Source: Echinicola rosea (GTDB taxonomy: Bacteria; Bacteroidota; Bacteroidia; Cytophagales; Cyclobacteriaceae). From it: a stretch of 64,000 bases of DNA. Where the stretch lies: the NCBI RefSeq assembly GCF_005281475.1, contig NZ_CP040106.1, positions 3,314,501 through 3,378,500 of the forward strand, given 5' to 3'. The notes beneath the pieces are model-generated. The model was not told the DNA's origin and did not search any database. It was given only the letters and a program-made list of their open reading frames with translations. Every line of letters starts with the position of its first letter. Positions within the stretch are counted from its first letter, which is position 1. Made by a program: the position numbers and the translations under genes. Below, piece by piece: positions 18,101 through 26,554 of the stretch.

Positions 18101-18438
18101 TGAGGATTCCCCTGTTCTCGTACTTGTCCAGAGGAAATATCGCGTCTAATTTTATTAAGAATTTCCAGTTGGTGGGCTTTTATGATGCCGGATCATCCTG
18201 GGATGATGCAGCTCCATGGGAACGTGTAAACGACCAAAATACAGAAGTCATCAATACAGATGGGTCGCCCTTTAATATTACACTCAATAACTTTAACAAC
18301 CCTTGGTTACAGAGTTATGGTGGAGGGCTAAGAACGGTTTTGTTGAATTATTACGTGAAGTTCGATACAGCTTGGCCGATACGTAATTACGAGGTGGGTG
18401 ATCCGAGATTCTATGTGACCTTGGGATATAATTTCTAA
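15139..18438 (+). CDS. Degenerate MA-peptidase + TolB-like propeller + beta-barrel outer-membrane protein
   Basis: A 1099-residue exported protein (signal peptide ending near SNAQ). The N-terminal quarter resembles the MA-clan peptidase domain found before FPEWFIDGTALYLAKGW; the place of HExxH reads LEEMLYG, so zinc ligands are absent and activity is unlikely. Residues about 280-600 contain WD40/PD40-like beta-propeller blades (DIKFSPDAEHLAYV, SLDFSPNGRNMVLS). An acidic linker rich in Glu and Asp follows near residue 610. The last 400 residues alternate like a BamA/Omp85-type barrel and end on Tyr-Asn-Phe, a usual outer-membrane terminus. Often annotated as TolB-like; role unknown. Confidence 0.7.
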   Translation: MKVKLVFIYFTLLWLGSYSVSNAQFDQERFGKNRIQHHEFDWYFFSSNNFEVYYYGGGRDNARMAIDYLENEFERITQMIGYVAYTKPKIYIYNSREEWLESNLNLEEDSYTVNGETFFSKLLAEVPYTGDWASFKDELLYRTIRVILEEMLYGSTIADAFQSNLINSFPEWFIDGTALYLAKGWSLEMDDYVRHYLKGNESPKLYKLNKREASLVGQSIWNFIVQKYGKRYVSSILNLSRINRNEENSIANTLGVGYKSFAEQWRAYYTTVNEPVFSTFKEPSTDNVIASTKKNENGSINDIKFSPDAEHLAYVLNNNGKFKVVVRNLSSNNEVTVFKGGSSVEDQEPNFTSPVIAWRDTLNLTIATFKRGLTTLRMRSIDGSSQDKIFLRNITQINSLDFSPNGRNMVLSAQSGGKTNIYTLNLRGRGRRLTNDVFDDITPVFVNDSTIVYASNRADLPDSVLTRAPDARKLPEYFNLFKLELGDSLVTTKLTNMNSKNFMPRPMNQNFVLHLSDQSGIYNLMRYGLGSEVSSQVSAFNTSVESFDFSPLINKWAYAYKDGTGSKLVLESYPNIDQFTPGTPRIQLNQAKKLNERLAERRLEKQQEEDDEEEKTVPTRLTADTEDPLAIDSIPASSNKTGTINVDRLRFEHHSGINTENYSFDTVPTPQEKREGRLASGKSDILEAFRKQSLKNTVRGPRDYMPQVQANSLRTTFVVDPLRGFGLNIEGKMTELLHNHVFQGGIMTPLDFRSGSDVYFEYEYLKNRIDYRARFDRRALVISEGDVTYQRYVLTKGELGFSYPFTEHTRFTVAPFYAKTQYFNLNPDSLVLGSEGPQNRFDVHYVGGKAELVVDKTRLLGLHMEQGFKGKIGFKHYQGIDEGDRSFSNFYLDLRNYQKIHKNITFATKLFAGSFMGNNPQSYLVGGMKNWLFNEFYEPPSNRPEPSPVRNRDGVENSNILFAEFVDLRGYDYDEIRGRNVVTFSAELRIPLFSYLSRGNIASNFIKNFQLVGFYDAGSSWDDAAPWERVNDQNTEVINTDGSPFNITLNNFNNPWLQSYGGGLRTVLLNYYVKFDTAWPIRNYEVGDPRFYVTLGYNF

Positions 18439-18461
18439 CATGAATTGTTTAAGTTTGCTGA

Positions 18462-19343
18462 ATGATTAAATCCATGACCGGCTATGGTGTAGCCAATGTT
18501 GAAAATGACCGCTATATTATCAGCGCGGAAATCAAAACGTTAAACTCCAAGTTTTTGGATTTTAACCTTCGCAGTCCCAGGCAGTTTTCTGACCGAGAGA
18601 TAGAGATAAGGGGACTGGTGTCAGGCGTTTTGGAAAGGGGAAAGGTGAACCTGAATATTGAGTTCACGGCAAAATCCAGTACCAATCTACCTGTGAGCAT
18701 CAATCAAGAACTCTTCGAAACATACTTTGATACCTATAAATCTATGGCTTCGCGAGTGGGGGTGAATGACAGCAGTGATTTGTTCCGATTGGCCATTCAA
18801 GCGCCTAATGTGGTCACCACCGTTTCGGATAAATCTGATGATCAGGATGAGTGGGAGGCAGTAAAAAAGGTGGTAATGGAAGCCACTCAAAAGTGTGATG
18901 AATTCAGAAAGGACGAGGGGGATACGCTCTATCATAAATTTAAGGAAAACCTGGACGTCATCTCAAAGGGACTGGACGAAATCCAAAAGGAGGAGCCTAA
19001 GCGAAAAGAGCGCATAAAAAACCGGATCACCAATAATTTCAAAGACTGGATGGAAGAAAATTCCTTTGACGAGAACCGATTCGAGCAGGAATTGATCTAC
19101 TATTTCGAGAAGTTGGATATTACCGAGGAGATCGTTCGGCTTTCTACACACCTCAAATATTTTGACAAGACCATGTCCTCTTCCCAAAGCCAGGGCAAAA
19201 AGTTGGGATTTATCAGCCAGGAAATCGGTAGAGAGATCAATACCATCGGGTCCAAAGCCAATGATGCAGCGATCCAGCGGCATGTGATCATCATGAAAGA
19301 TGAACTGGAGAAGATCAAGGAGCAGGCGCTTAATATTATATAA
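18462..19343 (+). CDS. yicC: YicC/YloC family endoribonuclease-like protein
   Basis: The 293-residue protein begins MIKSMTGYG, the invariant start of YicC/YloC proteins, and ends with the DUF1732 region ([20 protein letters not shown], then IGSKANDA). E. coli YicC has been reported as an endoribonuclease that affects small RNA decay. Length and both domains are normal. The stop is 1 bp from the thyA start, so the two are transcribed together; in many bacteria yicC is followed by gmk instead. Confidence 0.93.
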   Translation: MIKSMTGYGVANVENDRYIISAEIKTLNSKFLDFNLRSPRQFSDREIEIRGLVSGVLERGKVNLNIEFTAKSSTNLPVSINQELFETYFDTYKSMASRVGVNDSSDLFRLAIQAPNVVTTVSDKSDDQDEWEAVKKVVMEATQKCDEFRKDEGDTLYHKFKENLDVISKGLDEIQKEEPKRKERIKNRITNNFKDWMEENSFDENRFEQELIYYFEKLDITEEIVRLSTHLKYFDKTMSSSQSQGKKLGFISQEIGREINTIGSKANDAAIQRHVIIMKDELEKIKEQALNII

Positions 19344-19344
19344 A

Positions 19345-20139
19345 ATGAAACAATATCATCAATTACTACAGCATATTCTGGACACAGGAGTCCAAAAGGG
19401 AGATCGGACCGGGACAGGCACGAAAAGCGTTTTTGGATATCAGATGAGGTTTGATCTTCAAGAGGGCTTTCCATTGGTGACGACCAAAAAATGCCACCTT
19501 AAGTCTATCATCTATGAATTGCTGTGGTTTTTGAAGGGAGATACAAATATCCAGTACCTAAAAGACCATAAGGTCAGGATTTGGGATGAATGGGCAGATG
19601 AAGATGGTGATCTTGGACCGGTTTACGGTTATCAATGGCGCCATTGGCCGGATGGCAAAGGTGGAGAAATAGATCAAATCAAGCATTTGATCCACCAAAT
19701 CAAGAACAATCCTAATTCCAGAAGGCTGTTGGTAAGTGCGTGGAATGTGGCTGATGTGGACAATATGGCCTTGCCACCATGCCATACGATGTTCCAGTTT
19801 TATGTGGCGGAAGGAAAACTTTCCTGTCAGCTCTACCAGCGAAGTGCGGATGTGTTTTTGGGAGTCCCTTTCAATATCGCTTCTTATGCACTTTTTACCA
19901 TGATGGTCGCCCAAGCATGTGGTTTAACACCGGGTGATTTTATCCATACATTTGGTGATGCACACTTATATTCCAATCACATGGAGCAGGCCAAATTGCA
20001 GCTATCGAGAGACTGCAGGCCATTGCCCACGATGAAGATCAATCCCGCGGTGAAGGATATCTTTTCGTTTGAGTACGAGGATTTTGAATTGTTAAATTAT
20101 GATCCTCATCCCCATATTAAGGCAGCTGTGTCGGTTTAG
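19345..20139 (+). CDS. thyA: Thymidylate synthase
   Basis: Using the ATG at 19345 ([15 protein letters not shown]) the protein is 264 residues, the same length as E. coli ThyA. The active-site Cys falls at residue 146 in [12 protein letters not shown], and the folate/dUMP-binding stretch [20 protein letters not shown] follows directly. It methylates dUMP to dTMP using methylene-tetrahydrofolate. In-frame codons further upstream lie in yicC and are not needed. The gene converges with the aminotransferase at 20172. Confidence 0.97.
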   Translation: MKQYHQLLQHILDTGVQKGDRTGTGTKSVFGYQMRFDLQEGFPLVTTKKCHLKSIIYELLWFLKGDTNIQYLKDHKVRIWDEWADEDGDLGPVYGYQWRHWPDGKGGEIDQIKHLIHQIKNNPNSRRLLVSAWNVADVDNMALPPCHTMFQFYVAEGKLSCQLYQRSADVFLGVPFNIASYALFTMMVAQACGLTPGDFIHTFGDAHLYSNHMEQAKLQLSRDCRPLPTMKINPAVKDIFSFEYEDFELLNYDPHPHIKAAVSV

Positions 20140-20171
20140 GAAATTGTAAAATTTGAATATCGGGAACAGTA

Positions 20172-20996
20172 CTAATCAAAGAGACTTTCTACTATTTCAA
20201 TTGAACTGGTGTCAAACGCCTTGTTTTCGATCTGTTGGAGATAGGCGATTCCGGATGCGTTGGTGGTAAACACCTGATCGGCTGAAAAGAGGTCTGCTTC
20301 TGTGAATTTTCCTTCAATTACCGAAATGCCATACTTTCTCAGGTGCTTGAGCAAGTTTCCTCTGGCCACACCAGCGATGCAGCTACAGCTTAGCGATGGG
20401 GTGTAAAAGATGTTTTCTTTCTTCCAAAACAAGTTTGCAATACCCGATTCGGAAATGCAGTCTGATGGGTCCTTTAAAATGACCTCGTCCATGCCCCGTT
20501 CGTTGCGTTCGATATTGGCCATGACATAGGGGAGCGCGTTGAGGGTTTTGCAATGGGACCAGGGGCTTTTGGGCAGGGTGATTTCAGTGCTGATATAAGC
20601 AGTTTTTTTTATTCTTTGGGCAGGAGTGGCTTTTTGGATGAGGATAAGTTCTCTGGCGTCATGGTTTTGGGGCGTGTACTTTCCCAATCCACCGCGATAA
20701 ACATTCCATCGGACCCTTAATGAAGTTTTCCCAAATTGTCCTTGAAGAAACCTCTCCAATGCCACGATGGAAGTCAGCTTATTATCGCAGATTTTTAATT
20801 GCTTCAGTCCTTCTTTGAGTCTGGCCCGGTGTGCTTGGCGAAAGCGGATTTTCCCCTTGGTAAAAATCATGGTTTCAAACAGCCCATCCCCAAAATAGGC
20901 AGCCCTGTTTGCCAATGCTGCTGGTGCATGAACAAACTCTCCGTGAGTGGAAGGATGGATTAAAAGTGTGTCGTTATCGAACGGTTGTGTGTTCAT
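20172..20996 (-). CDS. Class IV PLP aminotransferase
   Basis: A 274-residue fold-type IV PLP enzyme. The cofactor Lys is probably the one in SHCKTLNALPYV, followed by the family pattern GMDEVILKDPSDCISESGIANLF. The C-terminal part carries the cofactor-phosphate region (GVARGNLL). The family covers branched-chain aminotransferases, D-amino-acid aminotransferases and 4-amino-4-deoxychorismate lyase (PabC); the short length and single-gene context next to thyA would suit a folate role as PabC, but this is a guess. The start is the ATG at 20994-20996. Confidence 0.82.
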   Translation of the reverse strand: MNTQPFDNDTLLIHPSTHGEFVHAPAALANRAAYFGDGLFETMIFTKGKIRFRQAHRARLKEGLKQLKICDNKLTSIVALERFLQGQFGKTSLRVRWNVYRGGLGKYTPQNHDARELILIQKATPAQRIKKTAYISTEITLPKSPWSHCKTLNALPYVMANIERNERGMDEVILKDPSDCISESGIANLFWKKENIFYTPSLSCSCIAGVARGNLLKHLRKYGISVIEGKFTEADLFSADQVFTTNASGIAYLQQIENKAFDTSSIEIVESLFD

Positions 20997-21154
20997 TATC
21001 GGTCAGGTAAGCTTGCTTTTCAAAGATTTGTCCAGTGAATTTAAGTTAAAATCAATGGATAATGATGATGATTTGAGGATTTAAAACCATATTCAGTGAT
21101 AATTGAATCTTAAGTATTAGATTAGCATAGTACTTGAAAATGTAAATCCCAAAT

Positions 21155-21832
21155 ATGACAAGAAAAAGTAGTGTCTTTGATATGATAGGGCCTGTGATGA
21201 TAGGCCCTTCATCTTCACATACAGCAGGTGTGGTGAGGATTGCAAGGGCAGCGATTAAGGTGTTGGGCGGAATTCCCGATGAGGCTGTGGTTACCTTCTA
21301 CAATTCATTTGCCCGGACGTATGAAGGCCATGGCAGTGACAAGGCTATCATAGGAGGCCTTATGGATATGAAAACCGATGATGCCCGTATAAAACAGGCC
21401 TTTGAACTTGCTGAATCGCGCGGATTGACTTATATTTTTAAGTCAGTAGGAAATGCTTCAGTTTTCCATCCCAATACGATCAAGCTAAACCTCACAAAAG
21501 GCGAGCGAACAGTAGAAGTGATTGGTGAAAGCTTGGGAGGAGGACTGATCAATATCAAATCAATTGATGGTTTTCATGCTGAGTTTTCTGCACAAGAGCA
21601 TACGTTGATTATCAAAGCAAATGATGTCTCTGGAGCCATTGCATTCATTACCAGTATTTTGGCACAGGAGCAAGCCAATATTGCGACGATGTCGGTGTCA
21701 AGGAAGGGCAAGCGGGATATGGCTTGTCATGTGATCGAAATGGATTCTGGCCTCAACGCCATTACCGTCAAGTATTTAGAGAGTATTAGTTGGATTCATG
21801 AATTAATTTATATTCCGGATATTGATTTATAG
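21155..21832 (+). CDS. sdaAB: L-serine ammonia-lyase, iron-sulfur type, beta subunit
   Basis: The 225-residue protein starts with SVFDMIGPVMIGPSSSHTAG, the signature of the beta domain of Fe-S L-serine dehydratase. Residues about 148-222 look like an ACT regulatory domain (LIIKANDVSGAIAFITSILA). The enzyme deaminates serine to pyruvate. The alpha subunit, which carries the cluster-binding cysteines, is not in this window, so the enzyme must be split across loci here. The next gene, a TolC homologue, starts 9 bp later but is probably functionally unrelated. Confidence 0.9.
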   Translation: MTRKSSVFDMIGPVMIGPSSSHTAGVVRIARAAIKVLGGIPDEAVVTFYNSFARTYEGHGSDKAIIGGLMDMKTDDARIKQAFELAESRGLTYIFKSVGNASVFHPNTIKLNLTKGERTVEVIGESLGGGLINIKSIDGFHAEFSAQEHTLIIKANDVSGAIAFITSILAQEQANIATMSVSRKGKRDMACHVIEMDSGLNAITVKYLESISWIHELIYIPDIDL

Positions 21833-21841
21833 TTATACATT

Positions 21842-23188
21842 ATGATGAAAGGATTTTTTACTGCAGTTGTTTTCACTTGCGGTTTTTTGGGTGTGCTGCA
21901 TGCACAGGATATTACTTCCATGTCCTTGGAAGAATGTATCCAAATTGGACTTGAAAACAATTTGGAGCTGCAGCGGAGCCTGCTTAACCAAGTTAACAAC
22001 GAAACCAATCTAAAGGAAGCTAAGCTAAGGAGGTATCCTTCCTTATCGGCCTCATCTTCCTATCGCTACAACTGGGGTAGGTCCATTAACCCCGTGACCT
22101 CTGTAGCATCATTGGTGGATTTTGGGAGTGCTGGGCTAAACGCTAGTACAAATATGACCCTTTACGCTGGGGGACAGATCAATCATTCCATCAAACAAGC
22201 CCAAAAAGACTTGGAAGCTGGTGAAAAAAATGTGGAGGCTTCGAGAAACAATATTACATTGAATATCGTCAACTTGTTCGTAAATGTGGTGTTTGCGAAA
22301 GAACAAGTAGGTGTGGCAGACGCCCAATTGGAAGTGACCAGTCAGCAACTGGAAAGAACCCAAAAGCTAGTGGAAGCAGGAGCGCTGCCACTTTCGGATC
22401 AACTGGACCTGGAGGCACAAAATGCAACCAGCGAGATGGAGCTTACCAATGCTAAAAACAATTTGAGATTGGCAAAACTGAATCTCTCCCAAGCGATGCA
22501 GCTGCCTTTTGAAGAAGAATTTGATGTGGCTGTACCTGAACTGGAAGCAGAAAATTATATGATCAGTAATGATGATGTGGACGAGATTTTTTCTATTGCC
22601 GTTACCTTGATGCCTGAAATAGAAGCGGCTGAACTGGGAATGGAAAGTGCCGAATATGGCGTAAAAGTGGCCAAAGGAGGATTGCTTCCGACCTTAGGAT
22701 TGGGAGGTAGCGTGGGGACCAACTATACGGATAATTTTGAAGATCCCCAGACAGGAGAGCCCAGGCCGTTTAAGGATCAGCTCAGCCTCAATTTAAATGA
22801 GGGGCTGGGGCTCAGCCTCAATATTCCCATTTTTAATAACGGCAGTAATAAAGCAAACCTCCAACGTGCGAGGGTGCAAAAATACCTAAGTGAAATTTCT
22901 GTACAGGAGGTACGCAACCAACTGCGTCAGGACATCGAGACCGCTTATACCAATGCGGTGGCTTCGAAACAGTCCTATGAGTCATCGACTGTGCGGGTTT
23001 CTTCGTTGGAGGAAGCCTTCCGAATGGCCCAAAAGCGCTTTGAAGTAGGGGTGATCAATGCAGTGGACTTTCAGGTAGCACAAAACAACCTTTTTAATGC
23101 CCAAGCAGATTTGCTTCAAGCAAAATACGAATATATTTTCAGGGTAAAGGTCCTGGACTTTTATTTGGGTAATCCCCTTACACTATAA
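21842..23188 (+). CDS. TolC-family outer-membrane efflux protein
   Basis: A 448-residue exported protein with a signal peptide ending near LHAQD. Two long alpha-helical, coiled-coil-rich halves (about 30-240 and 245-440) repeat the OEP domain, with SLEECIQIGLENNLEL at the front and VGVINAVDFQVAQNNLF near the end. It should form the trimeric outer-membrane duct of a tripartite exporter. The adaptor gene starts 11 bp downstream. The inner-membrane pump is not adjacent because a strong terminator follows the adaptor. Confidence 0.9.
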   Translation: MMKGFFTAVVFTCGFLGVLHAQDITSMSLEECIQIGLENNLELQRSLLNQVNNETNLKEAKLRRYPSLSASSSYRYNWGRSINPVTSVASLVDFGSAGLNASTNMTLYAGGQINHSIKQAQKDLEAGEKNVEASRNNITLNIVNLFVNVVFAKEQVGVADAQLEVTSQQLERTQKLVEAGALPLSDQLDLEAQNATSEMELTNAKNNLRLAKLNLSQAMQLPFEEEFDVAVPELEAENYMISNDDVDEIFSIAVTLMPEIEAAELGMESAEYGVKVAKGGLLPTLGLGGSVGTNYTDNFEDPQTGEPRPFKDQLSLNLNEGLGLSLNIPIFNNGSNKANLQRARVQKYLSEISVQEVRNQLRQDIETAYTNAVASKQSYESSTVRVSSLEEAFRMAQKRFEVGVINAVDFQVAQNNLFNAQADLLQAKYEYIFRVKVLDFYLGNPLTL

Positions 23189-23199
23189 CACGATGAATC

Positions 23200-24486
23200 A
23201 TGGCTAAGAAGAAAACAAACAAGTTAATTTATATTTTGGGTGGTGTCGCAGTGGTGTTAATCCTTTTGATCGTTATCGGCAGGGCCCTTGGGTGGGTAGG
23301 GGGTGCCGCTGAGACAGAGGTAGAGATTACCAAGGCTTCCAAGAAAACGATCGTTGAAAAAGTAAGTGCTTCTGGGGTGATCGAGCCAGAAACGGAAGTG
23401 AAATTAAGCCCGGACGTGGCGGGTGAGATCATTGAACTGAAAATCAACGAGGGCGATTCAGTGAAGCAGAATGATCTGCTGGTAAAGATCAGACCTGACA
23501 ATTTTATTTCAGCCTTGGATAGGACACGCGCTAACCTGAACCAACAAAAGGCCAACTTGGCCCAATCCAAAGCAGCACTGAAGCGTTCTGAGGCGCAGTT
23601 TGACAGAGCAAGGTTGCAGTATGAGCGAAATAAGACGCTATATGAGTCCAATGTGATTTCGGATTCCGAATATGAGCAGGCCACTGCCGATTATGTTTCC
23701 GCAGAAAATGACCTGAAAGCAGCACAGCAATCGGTGCAAGCTGCTGAATATGTGGTGAAAAGCTCTCAGGCAAGTGTCGAGGAAGCCAATGAAAATTTGA
23801 GGTTGACCAATGTGTTTGCCCCTACTGATGGAATCGTATCTAAACTCTTGGTGGAAAAAGGTGAAAGGGTCGTGGGAACTCAGCAAATGGCCGGTACTGA
23901 AATGCTACGCATCGCAGACCTGAGCGTCATGGAGGTAGTGGTCGATGTCAATGAAAATGATATTGTACGGATAGCCTTGGGCGACACGACGATCATTGAA
24001 GTAGATGCCTACTCGCATACTGGAGAGAAATTTACCGGTGTCGTCACCTCCATTGCCAATTCTGCCAATGAAAAGGCCACACAAGATGCTGTTACGGAGT
24101 TTGAGGTGGAAATCAGGATACTCAATGAATCTTATGAAAAATTGATCACCAAGGAAAATAGGTACCCTTTCAGGCCTGGGATGACGGCCAGTGTGGAAAT
24201 CATTACCGAAAAAAAGGCGGATGTTCTATCCGTTCCTTTGGCAGCTGTGACCACAAGGGACAATATTCGGGTGGATTCGACCAATGCGGAGAGTGATCTT
24301 CAGGAAATCATATTTATGTCCGATGGTAATAAAGCTAAACTTACACGGGTAAAAACGGGCATTTCGGATTTTGAAAACATCGAAATCAAAGAGGGGATCA
24401 AAGAGGGAGAAGAGTTAGTGGCAGGTCCGTACTTTGTCGTGAGTAAACAATTAAAAGATGGCGACTTGGTCAAAAGGACCAATTGA
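23200..24486 (+). CDS. Periplasmic adaptor (HlyD/MacA type) of a tripartite efflux system
   Basis: A 428-residue membrane-fusion protein: one N-terminal membrane anchor (IYILGGVAVVLILLIVIG), a lipoyl half-motif (VSASGVIEPETEVKLSPDVAGEI), a long coiled-coil hairpin rich in Ala, Gln and Glu (about 100-200), then beta-barrel and membrane-proximal domains. The order matches MacA-type adaptors that link TolC to MacB-like ABC pumps or RND pumps. It is co-transcribed with the TolC gene. The pump partner must be encoded elsewhere. Confidence 0.9.
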   Translation: MAKKKTNKLIYILGGVAVVLILLIVIGRALGWVGGAAETEVEITKASKKTIVEKVSASGVIEPETEVKLSPDVAGEIIELKINEGDSVKQNDLLVKIRPDNFISALDRTRANLNQQKANLAQSKAALKRSEAQFDRARLQYERNKTLYESNVISDSEYEQATADYVSAENDLKAAQQSVQAAEYVVKSSQASVEEANENLRLTNVFAPTDGIVSKLLVEKGERVVGTQQMAGTEMLRIADLSVMEVVVDVNENDIVRIALGDTTIIEVDAYSHTGEKFTGVVTSIANSANEKATQDAVTEFEVEIRILNESYEKLITKENRYPFRPGMTASVEIITEKKADVLSVPLAAVTTRDNIRVDSTNAESDLQEIIFMSDGNKAKLTRVKTGISDFENIEIKEGIKEGEELVAGPYFVVSKQLKDGDLVKRTN

Positions 24487-24509
24487 TTGTTGTCTGCTAT
24501 GAAATAGAT

Positions 24510-24549
24510 AAGGCCTTGGAAGTTGATTTTCCAAGGCCTTTTTTCTTTC
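24510..24549 (+). terminator. Rho-independent terminator after the efflux adaptor gene
   Basis: AAGGCCTTGGAA (24510-24521) pairs perfectly with TTCCAAGGCCTT (24529-24540) around a 7-nt loop and is followed by a run of Ts. It ends the TolC-adaptor operon 24 bp after the stop. Confidence 0.92.
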
Positions 24550-24589
24550 TGACCTGAGTTAAGGTTTGATTTGACACTAGCTTCCTCAG

Positions 24590-25459
24590 TTATACCAACT
24601 GGACCATTTCAGTGGCTACTAATGATTCCACTGGGACTTCAGTATCTATCAGTCCGAGTTCTTTCAATATAGCCATTGTTTTTTCGAGCGTAGCTTTTTC
24701 CACTTCAGGTTTAGTGGACCAAGTAGTTTGGGCTAGCCATTCGATAATATCGGTTTCCTGAAGGTGGTAGGCTTTGCTCAGCAAGGTTGGTAATTGTGTG
24801 TTAGCTTTCAGTGTTTTGGATTCGGCATATAGTGCTGAAAGCAGCTTTGGAAGGATATGGGGCTGCTCTTTTATAAGTTTTTCATGGGCCACAATGACAA
24901 AGCAAGGCCATGGTGTAGGGATTTCATCTATTCTTCTGAAATGTCCGGCATCTACCAATGGTTTGGTGGTGAATTTCTCCCAAAGGAAACCTTTTGGCTG
25001 GTGGTCAGCAAATGCTTCTAAGGCACCGTCCATATTGCCTACTACGTCAAATTGGAGCGTCTGTGGGCTCCAGTTGTTTTTCTTGGCCAGTAGGTAAGTC
25101 ATCAAATGCGAACCAGAACCATACCGGCTAATAAGGAAGGGAGCGTTTTGGAGGTCATGGATGGTTTTTACGGGCGATTTAGCTGGTACATGGATTCCCC
25201 AATTAAGGGGGGACAGCACGTGGTACCCGATGATTTTTCCAGGGTTACCTTCCGTTTTGTCCTTGATAAAGCTCTCGGTCAAAACGATGGCAATGTCAGT
25301 TTCCTCTTCGCGGAGGGCCTTGTTCATGGCTCCTGATCCTTTGGATTCATCCTTCCATTCCATGGTATAGCCAGCATCGGCCAATGGCTGTTCTTCAATC
25401 AGCTTGAGCCAAGGGAAATTAAAGTGTTCGGGGACACCTGTTATCTTGATCGTTTTCAT
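24590..25459 (-). CDS. Solute-binding-protein-like (type 2 PBP fold) without signal peptide
   Basis: From the ATG at 25457-25459 (MKTIKITGVPEHFNFPW) this is a 289-residue protein resembling ABC-type nitrate/sulfonate/thiamine-precursor binding proteins: two alpha/beta lobes with ISRYGSGSHLMTYLLAKKNN at the ligand-binding junction. There is no signal peptide or lipobox, which is odd for a transport binding protein and suggests a cytosolic role. No permease or ATPase gene is nearby. Ligand unknown. Confidence 0.65.
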   Translation of the reverse strand: MKTIKITGVPEHFNFPWLKLIEEQPLADAGYTMEWKDESKGSGAMNKALREEETDIAIVLTESFIKDKTEGNPGKIIGYHVLSPLNWGIHVPAKSPVKTIHDLQNAPFLISRYGSGSHLMTYLLAKKNNWSPQTLQFDVVGNMDGALEAFADHQPKGFLWEKFTTKPLVDAGHFRRIDEIPTPWPCFVIVAHEKLIKEQPHILPKLLSALYAESKTLKANTQLPTLLSKAYHLQETDIIEWLAQTTWSTKPEVEKATLEKTMAILKELGLIDTEVPVESLVATEMVQLV

Positions 25460-25669
25460 TGCCCAAAGATAAAAAAGCATTTTATAAATATAATGCCTGG
25501 GAAATGATATTCGCGGTACCGAAGAGTGAAACCCACATTTACTTTTTTCAAGCGCAAATAATCCACAATAAGGTTGCTTTCATCCGTGCTGACGGCACTT
25601 TAGCTAGGTTTGTGGGATCAAGTGGTGTGTTTTATAATTACGTTTGCCCTGGGACGGAAAAAAGAACAG

Positions 25670-26554
25670 TCATTTTAACAAAGGCAAAAACCAATACATG
25701 GCATGTAGATGATCCACATGGTCAGGTGCTGAATTGCCGGCGAAAGCCATGATGCGTAGGTTGCCTTTAGAAGCTTTTGCCAGTTGCTGCATGCCAAGAG
25801 GACCTTCCGTGAGAAATGGCCTTAGGTCTAGGCCAAGCGCTTGTATCAAGTAGTCGGCACATTCGGTAGTGCTGGCAAAGGTGCCGGGAAAAACTGCACT
25901 GTGGGTAAAAATAAACTGGGTTTTCCCTTCGATGGATGATTTTGCAAAGTCCAGGAATGGTGACAGATCGTTTGGGTCAATTTTACCGCCAGCGGCCAAT
26001 GGAGTACCATTGGGGACATATCCTGCATGCATACCGTCCAGAAGAATAATGCCTTTTATGCGGTGTTTGGTTTCGTTTCTTAGGATGCTTCTGATGGCTC
26101 CGTAACCGGCACTCCATCCCGAAAGGTAAATGCCTCGAATGGGTTTTGCGGAGGCTTTTGATGCTGCTTGGATAAGTTTATCTAAGGTGTTGGCTTCTGA
26201 AAAAGGACTTGCATAAACTGATGATCCACTTCCCAAGTTTACTGTGATAGCCATCCAGCCTGGGTTATGGCTGACGGTATAATTGACCACATTTTGTGCT
26301 CCATGAAAATGAATGAGAAGATTGATTGAGTCTGTAACCATTTTTTCGGGCAGGAAAAAATGTACCCTTTTTGGCAATATATTTGGCCATTCTTCATATA
26401 GGCCGGAGTTTGATATATCAGGAACGCGCTCATGGGGCCTGATATGCTCTATCATTGGAGAAGGGTTTTGGGAAGCCATTTTAGGCTGTTGCCTAGCCGA
26501 TATCCCGATATGGACAAGTGCAAGGAGGAAGAACAGCTGTGCTTTTTTGATCAT
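25670..26554 (-). CDS. Secreted alpha/beta-hydrolase-like protein
   Basis: Taking the ATG at 26552-26554 (MIKKAQLFFLLALVHIGISA), which overlaps the upstream deaminase stop by 4 bp, gives 294 residues with a signal peptide. The nucleophile elbow GWSAGYGA and an upstream HFHGAQ oxyanion loop fit an alpha/beta hydrolase; a likely acid follows in LLDGMHAG, and the late HVDHLHAMYW holds candidate catalytic histidines. The substrate is unknown. Translational coupling to a cytosolic deaminase is odd for an exported enzyme. Confidence 0.65.
   Translation of the reverse strand: MIKKAQLFFLLALVHIGISARQQPKMASQNPSPMIEHIRPHERVPDISNSGLYEEWPNILPKRVHFFLPEKMVTDSINLLIHFHGAQNVVNYTVSHNPGWMAITVNLGSGSSVYASPFSEANTLDKLIQAASKASAKPIRGIYLSGWSAGYGAIRSILRNETKHRIKGIILLDGMHAGYVPNGTPLAAGGKIDPNDLSPFLDFAKSSIEGKTQFIFTHSAVFPGTFASTTECADYLIQALGLDLRPFLTEGPLGMQQLAKASKGNLRIMAFAGNSAPDHVDHLHAMYWFLPLLK

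Noticed and set aside
25459..25752. 97-codon plus-strand frame between two minus-strand genes
   Set aside because: Overlaps the 3' end of the hydrolase gene and the start of the binding-protein gene on the other strand; no domain or plausible context.
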